Of a DNA stretch of 5,495 bases, positions 1-5,468 are shown piece after piece. The notes under the pieces were generated by a model, which had not been told where the DNA came from, ran no database searches, and saw only the letters and a program-made list of their open reading frames with translations. The DNA comes from Bacteroidota bacterium (GTDB taxonomy: Bacteria > Bacteroidota > Ignavibacteria > Ignavibacteriales > Ignavibacteriaceae), in NCBI GenBank assembly GCA_030706105.1, contig JAUZPC010000223.1, positions 1-5,495 on the forward strand. Reading direction: 5' to 3'. Position 1 is the stretch's first letter. Each line of letters begins with the position of its first letter. Made by a program: the position numbers and the translations under genes.

Positions 1-264
1 ATGCAGAGGTGGCAAAAATACGGCGGCATATTTTCTCAGATGATTGCAGAAGCCATAAAGGCAGATTCAACCAACCCAAGACCTGAGTTCCTTCAGGGGC
101 AAATGTTATTATACACTCCGGAGCAATTTGGCGGAGGAGAGACTAATGCAAAACCTGTTTTGCAGTCCTCGTTAAAAAAATATAATGAGTTCAAACCTGA
201 AAGCGAGATACATCCTAATTGGGGGAAGGCAATGCTTGAAGGGATTCTTAAAAGGATGAAATAA
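1..264 (+). CDS. C-terminal part of a TPR-type hypothetical protein (5' end outside window)
   Basis: An open frame runs from the first base to a TAA at 262-264 and gives 87 residues. The ATG at position 1 coincides with the window edge and has no visible upstream context, so I treat it as an internal Met and the gene as truncated by the window. The visible part contains the stretch STNPRPEFLQGQMLLYTPEQ followed by FGGG, then an HPNW motif near the end. From memory, this combination (NPRPxxLxGxxxxYTPEqFGGG ... HPNWG) is typical of the C-terminus of short tetratricopeptide-like proteins of Bacteroidota, often exported, whose function is not known. Only helical, soluble sequence is visible here, with no membrane segment or metal motif. 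It is followed 9 nt later by a strong hairpin and is convergent with the DUF892 gene, so it is not part of the hydrogenase operon. I am confident it is a real coding end and less sure of the family. Confidence 0.7.
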   Translation: MQRWQKYGGIFSQMIAEAIKADSTNPRPEFLQGQMLLYTPEQFGGGETNAKPVLQSSLKKYNEFKPESEIHPNWGKAMLEGILKRMK

Positions 265-273
265 ATATAAAAG

Positions 274-307
274 AAAGACTGTCTGATATTATTCAGGCAG
301 TCTTTTT
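274..307. terminator. Rho-independent terminator, probably bidirectional
   Basis: AAAGACTGTCTGA (274-286) pairs with TCAGGCAGTCTTT (293-305) over 13 positions with one U-G wobble. The loop is 6 nt (TATTAT) and the plus-strand T tract reaches 307. It lies 10 nt after the stop of the 1-264 gene. Read on the minus strand, the hairpin is followed by the T-rich CTTTCTTTTATATTT, so it could also stop transcription of the convergent DUF892 gene, whose stop codon is about 30 nt away. Confidence 0.85.
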
Positions 308-336
308 ATGCACACAAAACTATAAAGAATAAATAC

Positions 337-840
337 TTACCTGACTTCATTGTGGAATACTTCAGTATGGACATTATTCTCAATAAAAGTAAGTAATTTT
401 TTATTGGTCCATATATCTTCATCATATGTATCCTGAAGCATTTTTGCAATGTTATTGAGGCCTAACTTCTTTGCATATGTTCTTACAGTGTCATACGTAG
501 TAATTTCATAATGCTCAATTCTTTGTTCGTTAGTAACTAAAGCTGCATCAATAACATTGGGGTCAATATCCTCATTAAAGAGTTCCCTGCCCTCATTAAG
601 AATGCCTTCCATTCCTAAGCATTTTTTCGGTTTGATAGGAACATCCAGTTCTTTGAAAATCTTTTCCAGACGCGTAATTTGGTTATCCGTCTGTTTAATA
701 TTTTCCTCGAAATAGGTTTTCAATTCCGTAGAGTTAGCTGTTTTTATCATTTTTGGAAATGTTTTGGTAACTTGTTTCTCAGCATGATAAATATTACGCA
801 ACTCATCAACCATCAAATCATACAACGTTTTAATCGGCAT
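337..840 (-). CDS. DUF892 / YciE-YciF family ferritin-like protein
   Basis: Encodes 167 residues (MPIKTLYDLM...), the usual length for the DUF892 family of four-helix-bundle, ferritin-like proteins that includes E. coli YciE and YciF. These are stress-associated and their biochemical role is poorly defined. Family signatures visible: helix 1 DELRNIYHAEKQ (residues 12-23), the mid-protein KKCLGMEGI (72-80), and helix 3 EQRIEHYEITTYDT (105-118). Compared with the YciF pattern as I recall it, the helix-2 Glu and His ligand positions read Lys49 and Asp52 (NIKQTDNQ, 47-54), so the di-iron site may be incomplete. The frame is open upstream to a Met at 876, but AAAGGA at 847-852 sits 6 nt before the ATG at 838-840, and the family begins near this Met, so I chose 840. 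It is convergent with the 1-264 gene and separated from the hydrogenase operon by that operon's terminator, so it is probably its own unit. The family call is firm and iron binding is uncertain. Confidence 0.88.
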   Translation of the reverse strand: MPIKTLYDLMVDELRNIYHAEKQVTKTFPKMIKTANSTELKTYFEENIKQTDNQITRLEKIFKELDVPIKPKKCLGMEGILNEGRELFNEDIDPNVIDAALVTNEQRIEHYEITTYDTVRTYAKKLGLNNIAKMLQDTYDEDIWTNKKLLTFIENNVHTEVFHNEVR

Positions 841-846
841 AAAACA

Positions 847-852
847 TCCTTT
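847..852 (-). promoter_or_regulatory. Shine-Dalgarno site fixing the start of the DUF892 gene
   Basis: On the minus strand AAAGGA is followed by 6 nt and then the ATG at 838-840. The two upstream in-frame ATGs (853-855 and 874-876) would place this site inside the coding region. It therefore supports the shorter 167-residue protein. Confidence 0.7.
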
Positions 853-930
853 CATTTTATTAGAAATAATTACCATTTAAAAAGTATAAATATTTTAAAA
901 CATATTAGTGATGTTGAAGACAGAAATTTT

Positions 931-954
931 TTGCAAAATATTGTTTATTTGCAA
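931..954. repeat. Inverted repeat upstream of the DUF892 gene
   Basis: TTGCAAA (931-937) pairs with TTTGCAA (948-954) around a 10-nt AT-rich centre. It lies about 91-114 nt upstream of the DUF892 start codon. The 7-bp arms flank no T tract, so a protein-binding site is more plausible than a terminator. No regulator can be named, and in AT-rich DNA such a repeat can arise by chance. Confidence 0.35.
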
Positions 955-980
955 CAGGTATTTAATACAATAACGCAGTA

Positions 981-1002
981 GTTTTAATCATAGAATTAAA
1001 AC
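981..1002. repeat. Perfect 8-bp inverted repeat in the spacer
   Basis: GTTTTAAT (981-988) and ATTAAAAC (995-1002) are exact reverse complements around the 6-nt centre CATAGA. It lies between the hydrogenase operon terminator and the DUF892 gene. The stem is AT-rich and no T run follows on either strand, so I do not call it a terminator. It could be an operator or an RNA hairpin in the DUF892 5' leader. Confidence 0.4.
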
Positions 1003-1054
1003 CCGATTATTTATTGGATATCATTATTTAAGGAAAAGACGAAAGATACAAAAT

Positions 1055-1088
1055 AAAAAAGCTGCCCCACTCAGGCAGCTTTTTTTTA
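1055..1088 (-). terminator. Rho-independent terminator of the hydrogenase operon
   Basis: AAAAAAGCTGCC (1055-1066) and GGCAGCTTTTTT (1074-1085) form a perfect 12-bp stem with a 7-nt loop. On the minus strand the stem is followed by a T-rich tract. It begins 3 nt after the hydA stop codon (1091-1093), which marks hydA as the last gene of the transcript. The plus strand also has a T tract (1080-1087), so it would work in both directions. Confidence 0.92.
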
Positions 1089-1090
1089 TA

Positions 1091-3004
1091 TTATGAAATG
1101 TATTTACCTCGTTTTATGTAGTGGGTGTGCAATAGTTTATGAGACTTATGCCCGCAAGGGCCGTCGGTTAAGAAGGTCTCATATAAATTTACAACGTGTT
1201 CATTTTCGTGCGATTTACGTAACGGAAGGGATTCATCTTCTGTATAAATTGCATTGGCACGCTGTTTACGGACTTCAGCATTAGTTGGAATAGGCTGTCC
1301 GCCGCCGCCGATACACCCGCCCGGGCAGGCCATAAATTCAACGAAATGACACTCGCTAAACTTACCGCCGGCTTTAATATTATCCATAACTTTTTTAGCA
1401 TTTGCAGTGCCGTGGGCAACAGCAATTTTAAGAGTAACACCCTTCAGCCAATCCCAATTTGGGACTAACGGTTTTAGGATACCCGGCACAGGGCCAACTT
1501 CAGTAAGCGGAATTTCAAAGTATTTAACACCTTCAAATCCTCTAACAGGAATAACATTGGCATTACTGAAGAGGTCTTCTGCTTTATGTCCTGTAACAAA
1601 CTCTACAACACTTCTTAGAGCAGCTTCCATTACACCACCGGTAGCGCCAAAGATTAAGCCGGCACCGGAAGCTTCACCGAATGGATCGTCAAAATGAGAT
1701 TGCTCCATCTCAGGCAGATGTATTCCGGCTTCTTTAATCATTTGTGCCAACTCACGAGTAGTTAAACCGTAATCCACATCTTTATAGCCGGATGAATTCA
1801 TCTCAGGCCTGTTGCACTCAAACTTTTTAGCAGAGCAAGGCATCAGGGCAACTGAAACAATATCTTCCGGATTGATGTTATTTAACTCTGCATAATAAGT
1901 TTTAATAAGTGCTCCAAACATCTGCTGAGGTGATTTAGCAGAGCTGAGGTTATCAATAAACTCAGGGTAGAAATGTTCAAGATACTTAACCCAGCCGGGG
2001 GAGCAGGAAGTAAACTGAGGCAGGGCAACGGTTTCATCTTTTACAACCAAAGCTTTATATAACCTAAGAATCAGCTCGGTTCCTTCTTCCATAATAGTTA
2101 AGTCTGCGGTAAAGTTGGTATCAAACACTTTGTTGAATCCAATTTTCCTTAATGCCGTATTCATCTCACCGGTAAACGACTTACCAGGGGCATTCCCGAA
2201 TTCCTCACCAATAGCCGCGCGGGGTGAAGGGGCTGTTTGAATAACCACGTGTTTATTAGGATTATCAATTGCTTCCCATATTTCATCACGCGGATCATTT
2301 GCGCGTAAAGCGGCAGTTGGACAGCGGTTTATACATTGTCCGCAGTTTATGCAAATTACGTCGGAAAGCGGCTTGTCAAAGAAAGTACCTATGTGAGTAT
2401 CTTTGCCTCTGTCAATAGCCTCAAGCACTCCAACCTCCTGAAGGTCTATACAAGTTCTGACACACCTCTTGCAAAGGATACATTTATCCATATCCCTGAT
2501 AACCGAATATGAAGAATGATCAACATCATATCTGGACTTAGTAACATGGCCGAAATTGAACCCGTCGCTTCCGTACTCTTTTGCAAGTTTCTGCAGTTCA
2601 CAATTCTGATTTCTGAAGCATGCATAACACTCGCCATAGTGTTCACTAAGCATAAGGTCCATAATGTTTTTGCGCGCTTTGCGGACAGAATCGCTTGTAG
2701 TTTTTATTTTAAGAGGATTTGTAATCGGATAGGCACAACTTGCCTGCAATGTTCTCATCCCTTCAACTTCAACTACGCAAATTCTGCATACGCCGGCAAC
2801 ACAAAGATCAGGGTGATGGCAGAGAGTCGGGATATGAATTTGATTCATCTGGCAGGCTTCAAGAATAGTAGTGCCAAATGGAACAGAATATTTTCTGTCA
2901 TTTATCTCAATAGAAACCGAACCTCCAATATGTTCCGGATGTTCCGGTTTTTCAACTTGAAGAGACTGTTGGCTAACAGGAGCTCTTGTTCCTTTAATTT
3001 CCAT
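1091..3004 (-). CDS. hydA: [FeFe]-hydrogenase catalytic subunit HydA (group A3-like)
   Basis: Encodes 637 residues of a cytoplasmic [FeFe]-hydrogenase alpha subunit, which catalyses 2H+ + 2e- <-> H2. Domains in order: a 28-residue tail; a plant-type [2Fe-2S] domain with Cys62, Cys73, Cys76 and Cys90; a His-Cys3 [4Fe-4S] site with His122, Cys126, Cys129 and Cys135; a bacterial 2[4Fe-4S] ferredoxin domain (Cys175/178/181/185 and Cys218/221/224/228); then the H-cluster domain. H-cluster motifs are TSCSPGW (332-338), MPCSAKKFE (388-396) and EFMACPGGCIGGGGQP (556-571), giving ligands Cys334, Cys390, Cys560 and Cys564. The small-subunit-like tail ends in HKLLHTHY, and there is no extra C-terminal [2Fe-2S] domain like that of Thermotoga HydA. 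The oddity is Ser335 where most active enzymes have the proton-relay Cys. The start is supported by AGGAGG (3010-3015) with 5-nt spacing. The gene overlaps hydB by 11 nt and is followed directly by a terminator. Maturases HydEFG must be encoded elsewhere. Confidence 0.97.
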   Translation of the reverse strand: MEIKGTRAPVSQQSLQVEKPEHPEHIGGSVSIEINDRKYSVPFGTTILEACQMNQIHIPTLCHHPDLCVAGVCRICVVEVEGMRTLQASCAYPITNPLKIKTTSDSVRKARKNIMDLMLSEHYGECYACFRNQNCELQKLAKEYGSDGFNFGHVTKSRYDVDHSSYSVIRDMDKCILCKRCVRTCIDLQEVGVLEAIDRGKDTHIGTFFDKPLSDVICINCGQCINRCPTAALRANDPRDEIWEAIDNPNKHVVIQTAPSPRAAIGEEFGNAPGKSFTGEMNTALRKIGFNKVFDTNFTADLTIMEEGTELILRLYKALVVKDETVALPQFTSCSPGWVKYLEHFYPEFIDNLSSAKSPQQMFGALIKTYYAELNNINPEDIVSVALMPCSAKKFECNRPEMNSSGYKDVDYGLTTRELAQMIKEAGIHLPEMEQSHFDDPFGEASGAGLIFGATGGVMEAALRSVVEFVTGHKAEDLFSNANVIPVRGFEGVKYFEIPLTEVGPVPGILKPLVPNWDWLKGVTLKIAVAHGTANAKKVMDNIKAGGKFSECHFVEFMACPGGCIGGGGQPIPTNAEVRKQRANAIYTEDESLPLRKSHENEHVVNLYETFLTDGPCGHKSHKLLHTHYIKRGKYIS

Positions 3005-4196
3005 TTTTGCCTCCTGTTCTGTTTAATATCTCACCTTTAAAGTTGTCCAGAATCGAAATAAAAGAATTAGGACTTGACTGGCCTAAACCGCATTTGGAAG
3101 CAAGCTGCATTGTCCTGCCCAAATCCTTAAGCCTGTTAATGTAAGAAAATGTAAACTCACCTTTTTCCAGCATCTCAACGCCTTCAAGCAATTTTACATT
3201 CCCAATTCTGCAAGGAGTACATTGTCCGCAGGATTCTTCCACAAAGAATTCCATGAAGTTTTTTAAAACAGAAAGCATATTACGGGATTCGTTAAAAATA
3301 ATAATAGACCCGCCTGTAGAAACATCTTCATATGCCAAGGATCTGTTAAAATGATCTTTTGACAAACAGACGCCCGAAGCACCGCCAACCTGTACGGCTT
3401 TGGTATTTTTAGCACCCACCATAATCAGGACGTCATTTATGGTAATGCCCCACGGCAGTTCATAAACACCGGGGCGTTCACAGTCGCCGGAAATAGAAAA
3501 CAGCTTTGAGCCTGATGATTTATCAGTACCCATTTTTCTATACCACTCCCCGCCCTTTATTACTATGTGGCTTACAGCGGCAAATGTTTCAACATTATTA
3601 ACTGAAGTCGGGTTTCCTAAATAACCCGTGCTGACAGGGAACGGAGGACGGTTGCGTGCCTCACCTCTGTTGCCTTCCAAAGACTCAATTAACGCAGTTT
3701 CTTCACCACAGACATAAGCTCCGGAACCCAGAAAGATTTCGATGTCAAAATCAAAACCTTCATTGCCTAAAATATTTTTTCCTAAAAGATTATCTTTTCT
3801 CATTTGAACGATATAATCCTGTAAAGATTTTAAGATATATTCATATTCACCACGCAGGTAAATAATACCTTTTTTTGCCCCCATAGTATAGCCGCCTACA
3901 ACCATACCGTCTAAAACCATTTCAGGATATTCAACAAGCAAAACCCTGTCCTTAAAAGTACCGGGTTCGCCTTCATCAGCGTTACATATAACATACTTTT
4001 CTTCAGACGATGCAGCAGCTACCAACATCCATTTTGTTGAAGTGGGGAACCCTGCGCCTCCTCTTCCCTTAAGTCTTGATTCCTTAATATTAAAAAGTAT
4101 ATCTTCACGCGACATTGTAATTACTTTTCGGATTGCTTCACCACGGTTATATCCCGAAAATAAAACGGGACCGCTTCGTTTAATTTTATTTTTCAT
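2994..4196 (-). CDS. hydB: NuoF-like NADH/FMN subunit of the hydrogenase, short form (HydB)
   Basis: Encodes 400 residues homologous to the NuoF (51 kDa) subunit of complex I and to HydB/HndC. It should bind NAD(H) and FMN and pass electrons to HydA and HydC. Visible motifs: GRGGAGFP (44-51), the glycine-rich NADH/FMN site; CNADEGEPGTFKDR (71-84); GSGAYVCGEETALIESLEG (157-175); and a [4Fe-4S] site with Cys323, Cys326, Cys329 and Cys369 (ESCGQCTPCR ... SKCG). The protein is only the NuoF core. It has about 43 residues before GRGG, so no thioredoxin-like [2Fe-2S] domain, and it stops 31 residues after Cys369, so no C-terminal 2[4Fe-4S] domain. Bifurcating HydB proteins that carry both are about 600 residues. 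Start: GAGG lies 5 nt before the ATG, and the SD region overlaps the hydC stop codon. The stop codon lies inside hydA. The short form is probably natural, since both ends are clean and tightly packed with neighbours. Confidence 0.95.
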   Translation of the reverse strand: MKNKIKRSGPVLFSGYNRGEAIRKVITMSREDILFNIKESRLKGRGGAGFPTSTKWMLVAAASSEEKYVICNADEGEPGTFKDRVLLVEYPEMVLDGMVVGGYTMGAKKGIIYLRGEYEYILKSLQDYIVQMRKDNLLGKNILGNEGFDFDIEIFLGSGAYVCGEETALIESLEGNRGEARNRPPFPVSTGYLGNPTSVNNVETFAAVSHIVIKGGEWYRKMGTDKSSGSKLFSISGDCERPGVYELPWGITINDVLIMVGAKNTKAVQVGGASGVCLSKDHFNRSLAYEDVSTGGSIIIFNESRNMLSVLKNFMEFFVEESCGQCTPCRIGNVKLLEGVEMLEKGEFTFSYINRLKDLGRTMQLASKCGLGQSSPNSFISILDNFKGEILNRTGGKNGN

Positions 4197-4204
4197 ATAT
4201 GCCT

Positions 4205-4678
4205 CTACCTAATCTCATTTAAAATGTTGATAGCTTTTTCCGGGGTTAAATGAGTAAAGACTCTGTCATTTATGGCCATGGCAGGACCTTCATCGCACAT
4301 ACCTAAACAATTGGCATACTCTACCGTAAACTTATTGTCTTTTGTAGTTTCACCAATTTTAATACCCAGCTCGCGCTCAACAGCAGTGGCAATTTCTTTT
4401 TTGCCGTGCATTTCGCAGGTAATGGTCTGGCATAAACGGACAATATTTTTACCTTTAGGTGTGGAATTAAGGAAAGCATAAAACGAAATGACACTATAAA
4501 CTTCAACGGGATGTATGTCCAGAAGTCTGGCAATTTCCTGCTGGGCAAAATCAGGGACATATCTGTATTTTTTTTGAACTTCATGCAAAATAGTCAGTAA
4601 AGCAGACCTATTGCTACCGTAAAACTTAACCAAAGCTTCAATTTCTTCAGTTAAATTATTTTTTTCCATTAAAAGCAT
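4205..4678 (-). CDS. hydC: NuoE-like [2Fe-2S] subunit of the hydrogenase (HydC)
   Basis: Encodes 157 residues of the NuoE (24 kDa) / HydC / HndA family, a usual full length. An N-terminal helical bundle (about 10-70, including LLTILHEVQKKYRYVP) precedes a thioredoxin-like fold with the family's [2Fe-2S] ligands Cys83, Cys88, Cys124 and Cys128 in the pattern C-x4-C-x35-C-x3-C. The C-terminus has the expected CDEGPAMAIND and LTPEKAINIL stretches. In these complexes the subunit docks on the NuoF-like protein and forms part of the NAD(H)-linked electron path. The start at 4678 is backed by AAGGAG six bases upstream. A second Met at residue 4 (4667-4669) lacks that spacing. The gene begins 3 nt after the response regulator stop and ends 8 nt before hydB, so it is clearly co-transcribed. 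The family call is secure. The symbol hydC follows from the neighbours, since nuoE of complex I would look similar. Confidence 0.94.
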   Translation of the reverse strand: MLLMEKNNLTEEIEALVKFYGSNRSALLTILHEVQKKYRYVPDFAQQEIARLLDIHPVEVYSVISFYAFLNSTPKGKNIVRLCQTITCEMHGKKEIATAVERELGIKIGETTKDNKFTVEYANCLGMCDEGPAMAINDRVFTHLTPEKAINILNEIR

Positions 4679-4681
4679 ATT

Positions 4682-5059
4682 CTACTCCTTTACTTTTACT
4701 AAAAGTTTTTCAACCTTAGAAATAAGATCATTAGGAGAAATAGGTTTTTCAACAAATTCATCTACCGGCACCATTTGTCCGGCACCGAAGTCCATGCCGA
4801 TAGCTTTAGAAACAGAAGTGTACATTAGAATAGGAGTATGGATTCCCTCACGACGTAATTTTTGAGCCAGAAAGAAACCATCATCAGGTTCATTCATCAT
4901 TACGTCTAAAATTATTAAATCAGGAGAGGAAGATTTAATCATTTGGTAGCCATCGTCAGGGTTACCTGCTGTTATGACATCGAAGCCCTTAGAAGTAAGG
5001 ACCAGAGAACTGGCATCGATAATGTCGGGATCGTCGTCAATGATTATGATTTTAGCCAT
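4682..5059 (-). CDS. Stand-alone CheY-like receiver (response regulator) protein, first gene of the hydrogenase operon
   Basis: Encodes 125 residues, a single receiver domain with no DNA-binding or enzymatic output domain. Acidic pocket Asp8-Asp9, phospho-acceptor Asp52 (LIILDVMM), switch residue Thr81 (LMYTS) and Lys105 in VEKPIS are all present, so it should be phosphorylatable. It departs from CheY in the loop after Asp52 (MMNEPDDGF, one residue longer, without the usual Pro two or three positions on). It also departs in the alpha4 region, which reads SKAIGMDFGAGQMVPVDEF. From memory, receivers with this GMDFG...MVPVD(E/D)F signature recur beside [FeFe]-hydrogenase and other NAD-linked redox genes in anaerobes, but their role is not known to me. 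Start: AGGG at 5068-5071 is 8 nt upstream of the ATG. The SD for hydC lies in the last codons of this gene. No histidine kinase is in the window. Possible roles are protein-protein control of the hydrogenase or a phosphorelay partner. Confidence 0.9.
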   Translation of the reverse strand: MAKIIIIDDDPDIIDASSLVLTSKGFDVITAGNPDDGYQMIKSSSPDLIILDVMMNEPDDGFFLAQKLRREGIHTPILMYTSVSKAIGMDFGAGQMVPVDEFVEKPISPNDLISKVEKLLVKVKE

Positions 5060-5253
5060 TGTTTGTACCCTATCATTTATTTTGTTAACGAGCTAATTAA
5101 TTATAGCTTTCTTTTCCGATGCTAATATTAAAATTACTGTTTATCTCTTTACATAGAACATTTTATATCATAAGGTAAAAACATCTCTCCCAATGCAATT
5201 TTCCGGATACAGCAATTTTAATCGTGTCAATAAAACAATAAGAACAATTTGTA

Positions 5254-5270
5254 TTTTGTAAGTTACAAAA
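5254..5270. promoter_or_regulatory. Perfect 17-bp palindrome, candidate operator
   Basis: TTTTGTAA-G-TTACAAAA is an exact 8+1+8 inverted repeat. It lies about 195 nt upstream of the receiver gene start and about 46 nt before the rightward -7 element. The half-sites are too close for standard CRP/FNR sites (4- to 6-nt spacers). It resembles but does not match the Rex consensus TTGTTAANNNNTTAACAA that I recall. The regulator is unknown. It could act on either or both divergent transcripts. Confidence 0.5.
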
Positions 5271-5292
5271 CAGCGCAATTACTTGCAACTGA

Positions 5293-5323
5293 TTTTATAA
5301 ATATTTTTTACTATTTATTTTTG
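5293..5323 (+). promoter_or_regulatory. Candidate Bacteroidota-type promoter reading rightward
   Basis: TATTTTTG at 5316-5323 matches the Bacteroidota primary-sigma -7 element TAnnTTTG exactly. TTTT at 5293-5296 is a 3-of-4 match to the -33 TTTG, with 19 nt between the two boxes, the expected spacing. Transcription would start near 5330 and run out of the window to the right. The region is T-rich, so a chance match is possible. Confidence 0.35.
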
Positions 5324-5468
5324 GGGGATTACCCCGCTTATTACCGGTAACTATCCTAAAAACATGGAGCTGCGGCAATTTTCATTTCACTTTTTTAATA
5401 CAGCGTAATTAATCAATCCATTCAATATTAAATTATAAATATACGGGAATATAGCATTTTTTTTGCAA

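Noticed and set aside
315..322. Minus-strand TAGTTTTG, a match to the Bacteroidota -7 element TAnnTTTG
   Set aside because: It lies after the DUF892 stop codon, points into the terminator and the antisense of the 1-264 gene, and has no -33 element at the right distance.
1189..1440. Out-of-frame minus-strand open frames inside hydA and hydC (also 2446-2646 and 4321-4584)
   Set aside because: They overlap the conserved hydA and hydC coding sequence in another frame and show no family motif, so they are shadows.
2516..3040. A 174-codon open frame on the plus strand opposite the start of hydA
   Set aside because: It is fully antisense to the well-conserved [2Fe-2S] and His-Cys3 region of HydA, has no recognisable domain, and arises from codon use of the real gene. 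The same holds for 679-981, 1093-1284, 1407-1697, 3656-3865, 4272-4481 and 4943-5125 on the plus strand.
2994..5059. The NuoE/NuoF genes as part of respiratory complex I
   Set aside because: They are coupled to a complete [FeFe]-hydrogenase by an 11-nt overlap and are followed by a terminator. No NuoG or membrane subunits are present, so they belong to the hydrogenase.
5225..5230. Minus-strand TTGACA as a -35 box for the hydrogenase operon
   Set aside because: At 15-18 nt downstream only TATCCG-like sequence is found, a poor -10 element, and no TAnnTTTG match is present. The operon promoter stays unassigned.
5324..5335. GGGG-ATTA-CCCC hairpin as a terminator
   Set aside because: The stem is only 4 bp and no T tract follows on either strand.
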